Virus record (IMG/VR): IMGVR_UViG_3300046167_000104
Coordinates: 1 to 35,487 of that record
Reading direction: 5' to 3' (one strand)
DNA from: a virus
Length of the DNA stretch: 35,487 bases
The first letter of the stretch is position 1, and each line of letters starts with the position of its first letter. The position numbers were made by a program, and so were the translations under genes. Below are positions 1-7,896 of this stretch, piece by piece. The notes beneath the pieces were generated by a model. The model searched no databases, was not told where the DNA came from, and saw nothing but the letters and a program-made list of their open reading frames with translations.

Positions 1-2091
1 ATGCAACCACAGCCAAAAGATCGTCGTGAAATCGAAAGCATCGTGCAGAATGCGATCAGCGAGGCCGTTGACTTCGTTGAGAGCGAGATCAGCGAAGACC
101 GCATCAAGGCGCAGCGCTACTACGACGGCGAGGTTGATATTGGCCACGAAGACGGTCGGAGCAAGGTTGTGGCCACAAAGGTACGTGATACCGTACGCTC
201 TGTGAAGCCAAGCCTGATGCGGATCTTCATGTCCACCGCGAGGCCGGTAGAGTTTATCCCGAAGGGGCCAGAAGACGTTGCATTGGCTGAGCAGGCCACC
301 AGCTACATCCAGCACGAGTTTACGCGTTTGAACGGCTACCGCGTGCTAAACGACGCCTTCCAAGACGCCATGGTGAAGAAGCAGGGCATCGTGAAGGCGT
401 ATTGGCACGACTATCCCGTGGCCGAGATCTACACCTACACCGACCTATCTGATGACGAATACACGTTTCTGATTCAAGAGGATAACGTGGACGTGATCGA
501 GCATACCATGGAAATGTCTATCGAAATCGACGAGATGGGCATGGACGTCGAGCTTCCCGTTCATTCGGCCAAGATTAGCCGCACGGAGATGAAGGGCGAG
601 CTGCGTATCGAAAGCATCCCGCCGGAAGAGTTTTTCGTAAACCGCGACTGCCGCTCATTTGATGACGCATATGTCGTGGCGCACCGCACAGACATGCGCG
701 TCGGCGATCTGGTCGAGATGGGTTTTGACTTCGAGGTCATCTCCAACCTGACGCCTTTCGACGGCACAAACGACATGTCTGGCGCAGAGGTTCTTGAGCG
801 CCAAGGCTACGAGGAAGACTTGTCAGACGAAGACGAGCTAGACCCATCCATGAAGCTTGTGGGCATCACAGAAGCCTACATGCGTATGGATGTTGACGGA
901 ACCGGCGTGCCGGTGCTGTACAAGTTTCTCTGCGGCGGCACATCATACGAGCTGCTAGACTTCATGCCGTGCGACGAGATCCCGTTTGCCAAGTTTGAGA
1001 TCGACCCAGAGCCACACAGCTGGTACGGACACAGCCTTTCTGAGTTGGTGGAAAACGATCAGGACGCCGCGACGTCTATTCTGCGCGGCATCTTGGATAA
1101 CGTGGCGATGACCAACAATCCGCGCATTGGGATTGTAGACGGCGCAGTAAATATCGACGATGTGCTGAACAACGAGATTGGCTCACTTGTGCGGATGCGC
1201 CAAGCCGGATCTGTGCAGGATCTCAGCGTGCCGTTTGTCGCCGGTCAGACGCTATCTGCGCTTGCGTATATGGATCAGCTCACAGAGCAGAAGACGGGCG
1301 TTACAAGCGCCTCTGTGGGGCTTAATCCTGACGCATTGCAGTCTACCACCAAGGCAGCCGTTCAGGCGTCTGTGCAGGCCGCTGCGGGCCAGACAGAGGT
1401 GATGGTGCGCAACTTGGCTGACGGCCTGCGTGACTTGTTTGGCGTCATGCTGCGCTTGATGAACAAGAACATGGACGAAGAGGTTATGATGCGGATGAAC
1501 GGGCAATATATCCCCGTCGATCCGCGTGTCTGGGATACGTCGATGGACATCAGCATTAACGTCGGGCTTGGCACTGGCCGCGAAGAAGAAAAGCAGATGG
1601 CATTGAACCAAGCACTGCAGATGCAGCAGATGGTTTACCAGCAATATGGCCCGATGAACGGCTTGGTGTCGTTGACCAATATCCGCAACACGCTGGCCGA
1701 CAGTCTGGCGCTGTCAGGCGTGCGCAATGCCGACCGCTACTTTGCGCCGATTACGCCGGAGATCGAGATGCAGATGCTGCAGATGCAGCAGCAACAGCAG
1801 GCCATGATGGCGCAACAGGGTCAGGCGCAAGATCCAAACGCCGCATTCCTGCAGGCTGAGCAGATCAAAGCGCAGGGCAAGATGCAGTCTGACATGATGA
1901 AGCTGCAGCTTGACGCCCAAAAGGCAGCGGCAGATGACGATCTCAAGCGCGATCAGATGGCTCAGGATCTCATGGTGGACGCAGCCAAGGTATATGGCCA
2001 ATACGGCACTGCCGTAGACGTGGCGCGCATCAAGGCCGAGCAGGATAAAGTTCGCATGATCGGCGGTATGGCTCAGGGTACACCACAGTGA
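1..2091 (+). CDS. Portal protein (P22/SU10-like podovirus type)
   Basis: This 696-residue protein would form the dodecameric portal ring through which DNA is packaged and ejected. The length, the acidic mixed alpha/beta N-terminal half, the helical middle and a very Gln/Met-rich coiled C-terminal part (about residues 585-650, with QMQQQQQ runs) match podoviral portals of the P22 type, which carry a long helical barrel. It is followed without a gap by a small protein, then scaffold and major capsid genes, the usual order. The ATG lies at the first base of the window; its ribosome-binding site appears to be at the other end (35477-35480) if the molecule is circular. The family call is by recognition of overall pattern and context. 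Confidence 0.88.
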   Translation: MQPQPKDRREIESIVQNAISEAVDFVESEISEDRIKAQRYYDGEVDIGHEDGRSKVVATKVRDTVRSVKPSLMRIFMSTARPVEFIPKGPEDVALAEQATSYIQHEFTRLNGYRVLNDAFQDAMVKKQGIVKAYWHDYPVAEIYTYTDLSDDEYTFLIQEDNVDVIEHTMEMSIEIDEMGMDVELPVHSAKISRTEMKGELRIESIPPEEFFVNRDCRSFDDAYVVAHRTDMRVGDLVEMGFDFEVISNLTPFDGTNDMSGAEVLERQGYEEDLSDEDELDPSMKLVGITEAYMRMDVDGTGVPVLYKFLCGGTSYELLDFMPCDEIPFAKFEIDPEPHSWYGHSLSELVENDQDAATSILRGILDNVAMTNNPRIGIVDGAVNIDDVLNNEIGSLVRMRQAGSVQDLSVPFVAGQTLSALAYMDQLTEQKTGVTSASVGLNPDALQSTTKAAVQASVQAAAGQTEVMVRNLADGLRDLFGVMLRLMNKNMDEEVMMRMNGQYIPVDPRVWDTSMDISINVGLGTGREEEKQMALNQALQMQQMVYQQYGPMNGLVSLTNIRNTLADSLALSGVRNADRYFAPITPEIEMQMLQMQQQQQAMMAQQGQAQDPNAAFLQAEQIKAQGKMQSDMMKLQLDAQKAAADDDLKRDQMAQDLMVDAAKVYGQYGTAVDVARIKAEQDKVRMIGGMAQGTPQ

Positions 2092-2330
2092 GCGCTGACA
2101 TCCGCATACAAGCCGATGACGCAAAGCGGCTAAAGAATGACACGGCGTTTCAGACGTTCGTGGACGATGTTCGTGAGGAGCAAATGCGTATCTTCGCCAA
2201 CAGCGCAGCCTCCGATATAGAGATGCGCGAGGAGGCGCACGCAATACTGCGTGCGTTAAACAAGATCGGTGACGCACTCGACGCTGCGATTGCAGCAGAG
2301 GTCATTTTAGATCGCAAACGAAGGAACTAG
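2088..2330 (+). CDS. Small conserved phage protein downstream of portal
   Basis: This 80-residue protein is mostly helical and charged, with no membrane segment or signal peptide. The start is GTG at 2088, overlapping the portal stop as GTGA, which implies translational coupling; a purine-rich stretch (AGGGT) lies about ten bases upstream. It sits between portal and scaffold, a place where many podoviruses carry a short helical protein of unknown role. I do not recognise a named family. A part in head assembly is inferred from position only. Confidence 0.7.
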   Translation: MSADIRIQADDAKRLKNDTAFQTFVDDVREEQMRIFANSAASDIEMREEAHAILRALNKIGDALDAAIAAEVILDRKRRN

Positions 2331-2334
2331 CACC

Positions 2335-3318
2335 GTGGAAGCGACTAGCCTAGATAATGCCGTAGAGGCAATGTTGGCCCCAGAGCCAAGTGAAGAAAAT
2401 CAAAGCGAAGCAGTGGAAGCAGCTGAAGCGCCAACTCAAGACGTTGAGAGCGAAGCAGTTGAAGATGTTGCGGAGGGCGATGATGACGTCGAGGCATCCG
2501 GCGAAGACATAGAAGACGCAGAATATGTCGAAGATGACCAAATTGATGACGACGACCTAGTAGAGGCGGCTGAAGACACCAACCTCATCCCCGTTAAAAT
2601 TAACGGCAAAGAAGAGCGTTGGACACTGGATCAGTTAAAGCAATCTGCGGCGGGTCAGGGTTACATCAATCAAAAAATGCAGGAAAATGCTGCCTTGGAA
2701 AAGAAATACAAGGAGCAGTCTCAGGCATTGGCCCAACAGCAGCAACAAGTCTTGGCTATGTATCAACAAGCCCAGCAAGGTGGTCTGCAAGCCCCAACCC
2801 CACCGTCGAAAGAGCTTTTTGACCAAGATCCAATTGGATACATGGAAGCGAAGCTCACATATGACGAGGCAAAGGCCGCGCACGACCAGCAATTAGTCCA
2901 GTTGCGGGGAATGCACCAGCAACAAGCGCAGCAACAGCAAGCGGCTAGACAAGCCTACCTTGCCGAGCAAGCGGAAGTGTTGAAGCAGTATATCCCCGAA
3001 ATCGCAGATCCCGACAAAGGCGAAAAGCTGAAGGCGGGCATCATAGACACAGGCGTTCACTACGGCTTCACGCCGGAGGAAATTGCTGGCGTGTCTGATG
3101 CGAGATATGTGCGGGCGTTAAACGACGCGCGTAAGTATCGTCAACTGGTTGCCAATAGGCAGAAGTCACAGTCAAAAGCTGATGGCGTTCGACCCGTTGT
3201 CAAAGCTGGTGCAAAGAAACGCCCAGACGGACAGGCTGCAACCCGTAAAAAAGCGCAACAGCGCTTGCAGAAGACAGGCTCAATCGATGACGCATTGAGC
3301 TTGATGTTAAAAAGCTAA
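2335..3318 (+). CDS. Putative scaffolding protein
   Basis: This 327-residue protein sits directly before the major capsid gene. The first ~80 residues are extremely acidic (Glu/Asp/Ala-rich), then comes a short folded segment (about residues 83-105) and a long Gln-rich coiled coil (about 115-200). The C-terminal part is basic (residues ~265-310, Lys/Arg/Gln). Acidic start, coiled-coil middle and basic C-terminus are typical of phage scaffolds, where the basic end binds the coat protein. The start is GTG at 2335, supported by AAGGAA eight bases upstream. There is no protease signature nearby, so the scaffold may leave intact as in P22; that is inference. Confidence 0.8.
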   Translation: MEATSLDNAVEAMLAPEPSEENQSEAVEAAEAPTQDVESEAVEDVAEGDDDVEASGEDIEDAEYVEDDQIDDDDLVEAAEDTNLIPVKINGKEERWTLDQLKQSAAGQGYINQKMQENAALEKKYKEQSQALAQQQQQVLAMYQQAQQGGLQAPTPPSKELFDQDPIGYMEAKLTYDEAKAAHDQQLVQLRGMHQQQAQQQQAARQAYLAEQAEVLKQYIPEIADPDKGEKLKAGIIDTGVHYGFTPEEIAGVSDARYVRALNDARKYRQLVANRQKSQSKADGVRPVVKAGAKKRPDGQAATRKKAQQRLQKTGSIDDALSLMLKS

Positions 3319-3338
3319 CTCCTTGAAAGGAAACGACA

Positions 3339-4295
3339 ATGGCCCAACCGGCAAATACATTCGACACATATGATTCCGTAGGAATCCGTGAAGATTTGGC
3401 AGATGTAATCTACAATGTAGACCCATCTGAGACACCGTTTTACAGCAAGTCTGCTAAAACAAAAGCTAAAAACACTCTGGTTGAGTGGCAAACACAAGCG
3501 TTGCGCGCGTCAGCCGTAAACGCTCACATTGAAGGTGACGCGACATCTGCCGATGCCGTTACGCCGACTGTGCGCCTCGGAGCGAGAACCCAGATTTTTA
3601 AGAACGCTGTGGTTATTTCCGATACCGATGAAGCGGTGGACAATGCTGGCCGCGCCAAAGAAATGGCGTACCAAACATTGCTTATCGCTAAAGAGCAGAA
3701 GCTCGACATCGAAAAGGCGCTTTTTGCAAATCAGGGAAACGTAGTAGGGTCTAACACTGCTGCGCGTAAAACTGGTGGTGTACCATCATGGTTGATTACA
3801 AACGTAAACTTCCAGTCTGGTAACTCTGGTGCAAACCCAACCGGCGACGGCTCAGACGCGCGTACAGACGATGGCACTCCAACTGCATTCTCGCAGGCCA
3901 AGTTTGACGACGTCATGCAGTCAATCTGGGAAGAAGGCGGCAAGCCAGATACAGTATATCTGTCAGCCTTCCAGATGAATGTTGCTCTGGGCTTCACTGG
4001 TAACAACAACCAGCGTTCAGCGGTACAAGCCGGTGACGAGACTGTGGTCAAGTCGCTTGCAGTCTACGTGACACCGTGGGGTACGGTTCAATTCATGCCG
4101 TCACGCGAAAACCGTAGCCGTGACGTGTTCGTGCTGCAGGACAACATGTGGGAATGCGCAGTATTGCGTGGAACCAAGAACGTTGCCTTGGCCAAAAATG
4201 GCGACAACACTACACGTCAGGTGACTACAGAGCTGGCGCTTTGCTCGAAAAACGAGAAAGCCAACGGCGCGATTTACGACAACACCACATCGTAA
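3339..4295 (+). CDS. Major capsid protein, DUF5309 (SU10-type, HK97 fold)
   Basis: This 318-residue protein builds the icosahedral shell. The N-terminus has the pattern of DUF5309 capsid proteins: TFDTYDSVGIREDL at residues 7-20, then DVIYNVDPSETPFYS and a KAKNTLVEWQT segment. The rest shows the mixed alpha/beta pattern of an HK97-fold shell protein, with a Gly/Asn-rich loop around residues 150-175. There is a clear AAAGGAAA-type ribosome-binding site before the ATG at 3339. It follows the scaffold and is followed by a strong hairpin (4305-4330), fitting a highly expressed head unit. No N-terminal propeptide is visible. Confidence 0.93.
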   Translation: MAQPANTFDTYDSVGIREDLADVIYNVDPSETPFYSKSAKTKAKNTLVEWQTQALRASAVNAHIEGDATSADAVTPTVRLGARTQIFKNAVVISDTDEAVDNAGRAKEMAYQTLLIAKEQKLDIEKALFANQGNVVGSNTAARKTGGVPSWLITNVNFQSGNSGANPTGDGSDARTDDGTPTAFSQAKFDDVMQSIWEEGGKPDTVYLSAFQMNVALGFTGNNNQRSAVQAGDETVVKSLAVYVTPWGTVQFMPSRENRSRDVFVLQDNMWECAVLRGTKNVALAKNGDNTTRQVTTELALCSKNEKANGAIYDNTTS

Positions 4296-4304
4296 TATAC
4301 TACA

Positions 4305-4330
4305 AGAGGGGGCGGCTTCACGCCCCCTCT
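4305..4330 (+). terminator. Strong hairpin after major capsid gene
   Basis: AGAGGGGGCG (4305-4314) pairs perfectly with CGCCCCCTCT (4321-4330) around a six-base loop, a 10-bp GC-rich stem. It starts ten bases after the capsid stop codon. The following bases (GCTTAACG) are not a real U-tract, so it could be a partial terminator or an RNA-stabilising 3' end that raises capsid mRNA level. Confidence 0.75.
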
Positions 4331-4348
4331 GCTTAACGAGGGATCGAC

Positions 4349-4540
4349 ATGAAAAAAGTTTTAGTTGTAGGCCACAAGGTTCACACGTCAATTGGCAAGC
4401 TGGTCAAAGGCGACAACGCCGAGCTGCCAAGCGCAGAGGTTGAAACGCTGATGCGCGTTCGCCCAGACGCAATGAAAGTGCTTGGCGATGTTGAGCCAGC
4501 GCCTGCACCCGCACCAACGAAACGCGCCAAGAAGAAATAA
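4349..4540 (+). CDS. Small basic-tailed protein after capsid gene
   Basis: This 63-residue protein has a compact N-terminal part (residues 1-48, beta/alpha pattern) followed by a Pro/Ala repeat (PAPAPAP, about 51-57) and a Lys/Arg-rich end (KRAKKK). GAGGG lies nine bases upstream of the ATG. No known family is recognised. The Pro-Ala linker with a basic tip suggests binding to DNA or to an acidic partner. The position right after the capsid gene suggests a head or head-completion protein; this is inference. Confidence 0.68.
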   Translation: MKKVLVVGHKVHTSIGKLVKGDNAELPSAEVETLMRVRPDAMKVLGDVEPAPAPAPTKRAKKK

Positions 4541-4543
4541 GAC

Positions 4544-4831
4544 ATGGCGAAGATTTCGGAAAATATCGACTTTGAGCATGACCACATGGTCATCAAGCAG
4601 CGTCACGACGTCAGCCAGTCGCTCAGAGACGCGCAGGCAGCGAAAGACGCTGGCATAGGCATGTCAGGCGAAAACCGGCTTGTTGGCTTCGTAGACGGCG
4701 CTGTGCTTGGCGCATGGCTCAAGGAGGCCGGTGTGTCATGGTCTGACACGGAGGCGGCCAAGGAGGTCGTCAAGCGCAAGATGATGTCAGGCGAGTTCGC
4801 CAAGATGCGCGTCTGGGAAGGGTCTTACTGA
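4544..4831 (+). CDS. Conserved hypothetical phage protein
   Basis: This 95-residue soluble protein has a His/Asp-rich N-terminal region (residues ~8-25) and a C-terminal segment containing Trp residues (about 59-92). No signal peptide or membrane helix is seen. It begins three bases after the previous stop with only a weak Shine-Dalgarno signal, so it is probably coupled to the preceding gene; its stop overlaps the next start (TGATG). I do not recognise the family; a structural role is suggested only by the head-gene context. Confidence 0.65.
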   Translation: MAKISENIDFEHDHMVIKQRHDVSQSLRDAQAAKDAGIGMSGENRLVGFVDGAVLGAWLKEAGVSWSDTEAAKEVVKRKMMSGEFAKMRVWEGSY

Positions 4832-5064
4832 TGGACGCTGACATGCTCTGGACGGCGGCATTGACTGCCGGATTGGGCCTGATCGGCTGGGTATTGAAGA
4901 GCGCTGTGGACGAGATGCAGCGCCTCAATATTCTGCTGAACAAGACCCGCGAAGAAATGGCTAAAGATTACGTCACCAAGGCAGACAGCACAGCCGTCAT
5001 GGCGCAGATCGTGGCGCGCTTTGATCGCATCGAAGAGAAAATAGACAGGCTAATGGAGCGATGA
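4831..5064 (+). CDS. Small membrane-anchored coiled-coil protein
   Basis: This 77-residue protein has one N-terminal membrane helix (about residues 7-24, Ala/Leu/Gly/Ile-rich) and then a charged helix (28-77) with heptad-like spacing that ends in a short repeat (DRIEEKIDRL). A short membrane anchor plus coiled coil is seen in phage lysis accessory proteins and in some virion proteins. It overlaps the gene before it by one base (TGATG). It opens a run of membrane proteins that leads to the holin and endolysin, so a lysis role (spanin-like or holin-associated) is possible but not shown. Confidence 0.65.
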   Translation: MDADMLWTAALTAGLGLIGWVLKSAVDEMQRLNILLNKTREEMAKDYVTKADSTAVMAQIVARFDRIEEKIDRLMER

Positions 5065-5067
5065 GCC

Positions 5068-5529
5068 ATGATAGATCCAGCGACCGCAATCATGGCAGCG
5101 TCCACAGCGTTCAACGCAATACGCAAGGGCTGCCAGATCGGGCGGGATCTGGAGGGCATGGCTGGCGATCTGGGGCGCTGGTCTAAGGCGATCAGCGACT
5201 TCGACTTTGCAGCGAAGCGCGTAGAAAACCCAAAATGGTATCAGAGCTTCGGCAGCGTCGAGCAGCAGGCGATGGATCTGTTTGTGCAGAAGAAGCAGCG
5301 CGAGAATATGCGCGACGAGCTGCGTAAGATGATTAGCGAAACGCTTGGCCCGTCTGCGTGGCAGGAACTGATCCGCATGGAAAACGAGATCCGGCAGAAG
5401 CAGAAGGATGCGATGTATAAACGCATCGAGCGCAAGGAAACGATCATTGCGTGGGCGGCTGGCTTGCTGCTGTTTCTGATTTGCGTTGGCGCGCTGTTTG
5501 GCTTTGTCTGGATTGCGGTGAGGCGCTGA
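5068..5529 (+). CDS. Tail-anchored membrane protein, function unknown
   Basis: This 153-residue protein has a largely helical, charged body (residues ~1-125) and one C-terminal membrane helix (about 127-149, Ala/Leu/Ile/Phe/Val-rich) ending in RR. This C-terminal anchor would hold the soluble part on the cytoplasmic face. The motif PKWYQSFGSVEQQAMDLF near residue 55 is, from memory, seen in proteins of marine phages, but no function is known to me. The neighbours are two other membrane proteins, so it may belong to the lysis group. Confidence 0.7.
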   Translation: MIDPATAIMAASTAFNAIRKGCQIGRDLEGMAGDLGRWSKAISDFDFAAKRVENPKWYQSFGSVEQQAMDLFVQKKQRENMRDELRKMISETLGPSAWQELIRMENEIRQKQKDAMYKRIERKETIIAWAAGLLLFLICVGALFGFVWIAVRR

Positions 5530-5783
5530 TGGCTGACGGTGTGAGCGGCATAGGCTCTGCACCGTTCAACGTGCAGTCGGACATACACCAGCAAACGCAG
5601 ACGCGCGAGCGTATAGAGGCGCATCTGGTGGAGCAGAGGGTAACAAAGGAGCATAGGGCCAACCACACGCATTTGGAGGCGCTTCGGGAGCAGAAGTTGG
5701 ATCTGGGCAACGGTTATGATAAGTTCGGCACCAAGACCAATGCTGACAGGCCGCAAGGCACTAACATCAACATAGAGGTTTGA
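5529..5783 (+). CDS. Small hydrophilic protein in lysis/structural run
   Basis: This 84-residue protein starts at the ATG at 5529, which overlaps the previous stop (TGATG); the frame is open further upstream but inside the previous gene. The protein is charged, with a helical middle (residues ~20-58, many His/Glu/Arg) and a polar Gly/Asn end. There is no membrane segment. It lies between membrane-protein genes and may be an assembly partner. The family is not recognised. Confidence 0.55.
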   Translation: MADGVSGIGSAPFNVQSDIHQQTQTRERIEAHLVEQRVTKEHRANHTHLEALREQKLDLGNGYDKFGTKTNADRPQGTNINIEV

Positions 5784-5785
5784 AT

Positions 5786-5983
5786 ATGACACCAGAGAAA
5801 CTAGACGCTTGGCGCATTGTTCCGCGCCTGCTTATCCTGAGTTACATGGTCGTGTTTTATCAGACGTGTAGCTGGTTCATGGCGCTTGATTTGCCAAACA
5901 ACGCGCAGGCAGGCTTTGTCAGCGTGATCGTGGGCGCCGGAGCGGCGTGGTTCGGTCTATATGTGAACGGGGGCAAGAAATGA
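5786..5983 (+). CDS. Two-helix small membrane protein (possible holin component)
   Basis: This 65-residue protein has two hydrophobic segments (about residues 14-33 and 41-58) and a short basic end (GGKK). The ATG at 5786 is preferred over a TTG six bases upstream because AGAGG lies at 5774-5778 with normal spacing and the TTG would overlap the previous stop. Size and two-helix hairpin form suit a small holin or antiholin. It overlaps the next gene, a 3TM-family holin, by four bases (ATGA), which supports a joint role in lysis. Confidence 0.62.
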   Translation: MTPEKLDAWRIVPRLLILSYMVVFYQTCSWFMALDLPNNAQAGFVSVIVGAGAAWFGLYVNGGKK

Positions 5984-6357
5984 GCATCCTGAGCGCCTTG
6001 ATCGGGCCTGCAACGGATCTCGCTGGCAAGTTTATCCAAGACAAGGATGCCGCTGCCAAGATGGCGCACGAGCTGGCCACGCTTGCCGACAAGCAAGCTC
6101 AGCAGGCCATGCTGGCGCAGATAGAGGTCAACAAAGCCGAGGCAGCTGGAAACTGGTTCCAAGCGTCGTGGAGGCCGCTCTGCGGCTATGTGTGCGTTCT
6201 CGGGCTGGCGGTCAACTTCCTGATCTCGCCAATAGCTGCGGGGTTTGGGTTCATGGTTCCGCAAGCCGACATGTCGGTGATGATGCCGGTGCTGACGGGT
6301 ATGCTCGGATTGGCTGGCATGAGATCATATGAAAAGGTTAAACAGGTGACGAAATGA
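5980..6357 (+). CDS. Holin, GTA-type 3TM family (PF11351-like)
   Basis: This 125-residue protein resembles the 'holin of 3TMs, for gene-transfer release' family. An N-terminal helix with FIQDKDAAAKMAHELA (about residues 18-33) leads into QIEVNKAEAA, then WRPLCGYVCVLGLAVNFL and a second hydrophobic stretch up to about residue 112. In the family the protein permeabilises the inner membrane to release the endolysin. The start is the ATG at 5980, overlapping the previous stop (ATGA). The next gene is an endolysin, overlapping by four bases. The same family serves alphaproteobacterial gene-transfer agents, one hint about the host group. Confidence 0.82.
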   Translation: MSILSALIGPATDLAGKFIQDKDAAAKMAHELATLADKQAQQAMLAQIEVNKAEAAGNWFQASWRPLCGYVCVLGLAVNFLISPIAAGFGFMVPQADMSVMMPVLTGMLGLAGMRSYEKVKQVTK

Positions 6358-6809
6358 CGTTCAAACTATCAGCACGCAGCCGCGATAAGCTGTCAGGCGT
6401 GGACGAGCGCATGGCGGCTGTCGTCCACAGCGCAATCCACAGAACCAAGATTGACTTCGGCGTCATCTGCGGGCTTCGCACCATCGAGGAGCAACGCGAG
6501 CTTGTGAAAAGCGGCGCGTCGCAGACGATGAAGTCGAAGCACATAGACGGGCTGGCCGTCGATCTCATGGCCTATGTCGGCCCGCGTGGATCGTGGGAGC
6601 TGAATTTGTATGACGATATAGCCGATGCGATGGCAGAAGCTGCGCGTGAGGTGGATGTGCCAATCAGGTGGGGTGCCGCGTGGACTGTGCCAAATATAGC
6701 ACAGTGGGATGGCACAATGGAGGACGCGATGAACGATTACATCGACACGCGTCGCGGGCAGGGCAGACGCCCGTTTATCGACGCCCCGCATTTCGAGCTG
6801 ATGATCTAA
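6354..6809 (+). CDS. Endolysin, M15-type L-Ala-D-Glu / D-Ala peptidase
   Basis: This 151-residue zinc peptidase would cut the peptide part of peptidoglycan at lysis. The M15 signature is visible: SKHIDGLAVDL with His63 and Asp70, and the second zinc motif DAPHFEL with His146. GLRTIEEQRELV (about 40-51) is the usual segment leading to the first zinc motif. It has no signal peptide, so release depends on the holin just upstream (four-base overlap). It ends at 6809, overlapping the stop of the convergent minus-strand gene. Confidence 0.9.
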   Translation: MTFKLSARSRDKLSGVDERMAAVVHSAIHRTKIDFGVICGLRTIEEQRELVKSGASQTMKSKHIDGLAVDLMAYVGPRGSWELNLYDDIADAMAEAAREVDVPIRWGAAWTVPNIAQWDGTMEDAMNDYIDTRRGQGRRPFIDAPHFELMI

Positions 6810-7186
6810 CCCAGCATCGCCTCAATGCTGTCATCCATAGCCTGCCGCGTAAACTCGGCGGGCCTTATGCGTACAGTTTTGCCGCTTGGCGCGTTGCGCA
6901 GTATAAACAATCGTATATCCAGAGCCACATACGCAAATATTTGCGCATCGCCGTTTGCGCGTGTGAACATATAGCATGGCTTACGTTTTCGATCACCGCG
7001 CGGCTCAAGGGTCGCCTTCACTTGCATCGTCAACAGCTCACCGCTGGCCGACTTAACCCATAGGTCATCGTCCTGCATGTCTACCCGATGGCAGCGTATC
7101 CCGCGCTGCTCTAGCTCGGCTGCTACGAGAAACTCGCCAGCACGTCCGACGTTGATGCTGTTGGCCACGCGCGCAACATACTGCAT
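6806..7186 (-). CDS. PD-(D/E)XK-type nuclease, lone minus-strand gene
   Basis: This 126-residue protein shows a plausible PD-(D/E)XK core: an N-terminal helix with Glu18 and Glu24 (GRAGEFLVAAELEQRGI), Asp41 in DDDLWV, and Gln55-x-Lys57 in MQVKAT. Such folds act on DNA as restriction-like or Holliday-junction enzymes. The start is ATG at 7186 (minus strand). An AT-rich stretch reading TATATAAAAT lies upstream on that strand and may be its promoter. It faces the endolysin, with overlapping stop codons. It could be a moron gene against host DNA or competing phages, or a recombination enzyme; the sequence does not decide. Confidence 0.75.
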   Translation of the reverse strand: MQYVARVANSINVGRAGEFLVAAELEQRGIRCHRVDMQDDDLWVKSASGELLTMQVKATLEPRGDRKRKPCYMFTRANGDAQIFAYVALDIRLFILRNAPSGKTVRIRPAEFTRQAMDDSIEAMLG

Positions 7187-7240
7187 TTAAACGATTTTAT
7201 ATAGAGGCGAAAAAAAGTTTCCGTCGTGTGCATTTTTTGC

Positions 7241-7268
7241 TTGCACCGTGCTGTGTTATCTTTATGTT
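7241..7268 (+). promoter_or_regulatory. Promoter for early operon with GTTAAC site
   Basis: TTGCAC (7241-7246), a 16-base spacer and TATGTT (7263-7268) read as a sigma70-type promoter. The sequence ATGTTAACA (7264-7272) overlaps the -10 box and recurs at other promoters of this genome. The next gene starts at 7294 with a GGAGG ribosome-binding site. Confidence 0.6.
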
Positions 7269-7293
7269 AACAATATAAGCAACGGAGGAAATC

Positions 7294-7848
7294 ATGTTTA
7301 CCAAATACGCAATCACCGTAATCGACACAGTCAGCACACTCGACGGGTCACGCAGCCACACTGCCGATAAAGCCTACTTCGAAAAGCTCAGCAGCTATAA
7401 TGGTTACTTGCACTCAAGCTCAACAGTAACCACAACCTTTGACAGTCAAGAAGCTGCCGAAAGTCTCATCGAAGAGTTGCCCGCCAGCCGCTCCGGCGAG
7501 TATAACAACAAATACGAATATGGTGTTGAAGCTATCGAATACACCCACGCAAATCATAGCGGATGGTCTGACGTACACCCATATGAGATCGTGCGCGTTG
7601 TATCCCCAAAGACAATCGAGATCCGCGTGATGGATGCAGAGCTGGACAAAAATTGGAAGCCAGAGATCATTGCTGGTGGCTTTGCTGGCCACTGCACAAA
7701 CCAAGGCGCTCAGAAGTGGGCTTACAAATCAAACCCTGATTACACCGTGATCCGCGCCCGCCTTCGCAAAGATGGTTACTTTCACTCAGCCAATGGCCGT
7801 CACGTTTTGTCAAAAACGCCTTACAAATTTCACGACTACAATTTTTAA
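7294..7848 (+). CDS. Conserved phage protein of unknown function, first early gene
   Basis: This 184-residue protein is soluble and polar, rich in Tyr, Ser and His. Its C-terminal half has a distinctive pattern: IVRVVSPKTIEIRVMDAEL (about residues 99-117), GGFAGHCTNQGAQKWAYKSNP and the end KTPYKFHDYNF. From memory this pattern recurs in proteins of many phages and bacterial genomes, with no function known to me. The ATG at 7294 has GGAGG nine bases upstream and lies just after a good promoter, so it is probably the first gene made after infection. A role in taking over the host is possible from position only. Confidence 0.72.
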   Translation: MFTKYAITVIDTVSTLDGSRSHTADKAYFEKLSSYNGYLHSSSTVTTTFDSQEAAESLIEELPASRSGEYNNKYEYGVEAIEYTHANHSGWSDVHPYEIVRVVSPKTIEIRVMDAELDKNWKPEIIAGGFAGHCTNQGAQKWAYKSNPDYTVIRARLRKDGYFHSANGRHVLSKTPYKFHDYNF

Positions 7849-7853
7849 CCAAC

Positions 7854-7867
7854 GGGGCTTCGGCCCC
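7854..7867 (+). terminator. GGGGC-UUCG-GCCCC hairpin between early genes
   Basis: A five-base GC stem closes a UUCG tetraloop just after the stop at 7848. There is no U-tract, so it is more likely an RNA 3'-end stabiliser or a weak attenuator than a full terminator. A similar hairpin occurs at 10435-10450. Confidence 0.5.
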
Positions 7868-7896
7868 ACAACTTAACCTTAACAGGAGAAACCATA

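Noticed and set aside
5980-6357. Idea that the window is a gene-transfer agent cluster
   Set aside because: Only the holin family is shared with gene-transfer agents; primase-helicase, short-tail nozzle and ejection proteins show a self-replicating podovirus.
6668-7063. Plus-strand open frame opposite the nuclease gene
   Set aside because: The minus-strand frame has recognisable nuclease motifs and a sensible start, while this one overlaps the endolysin end and has no family-like text.
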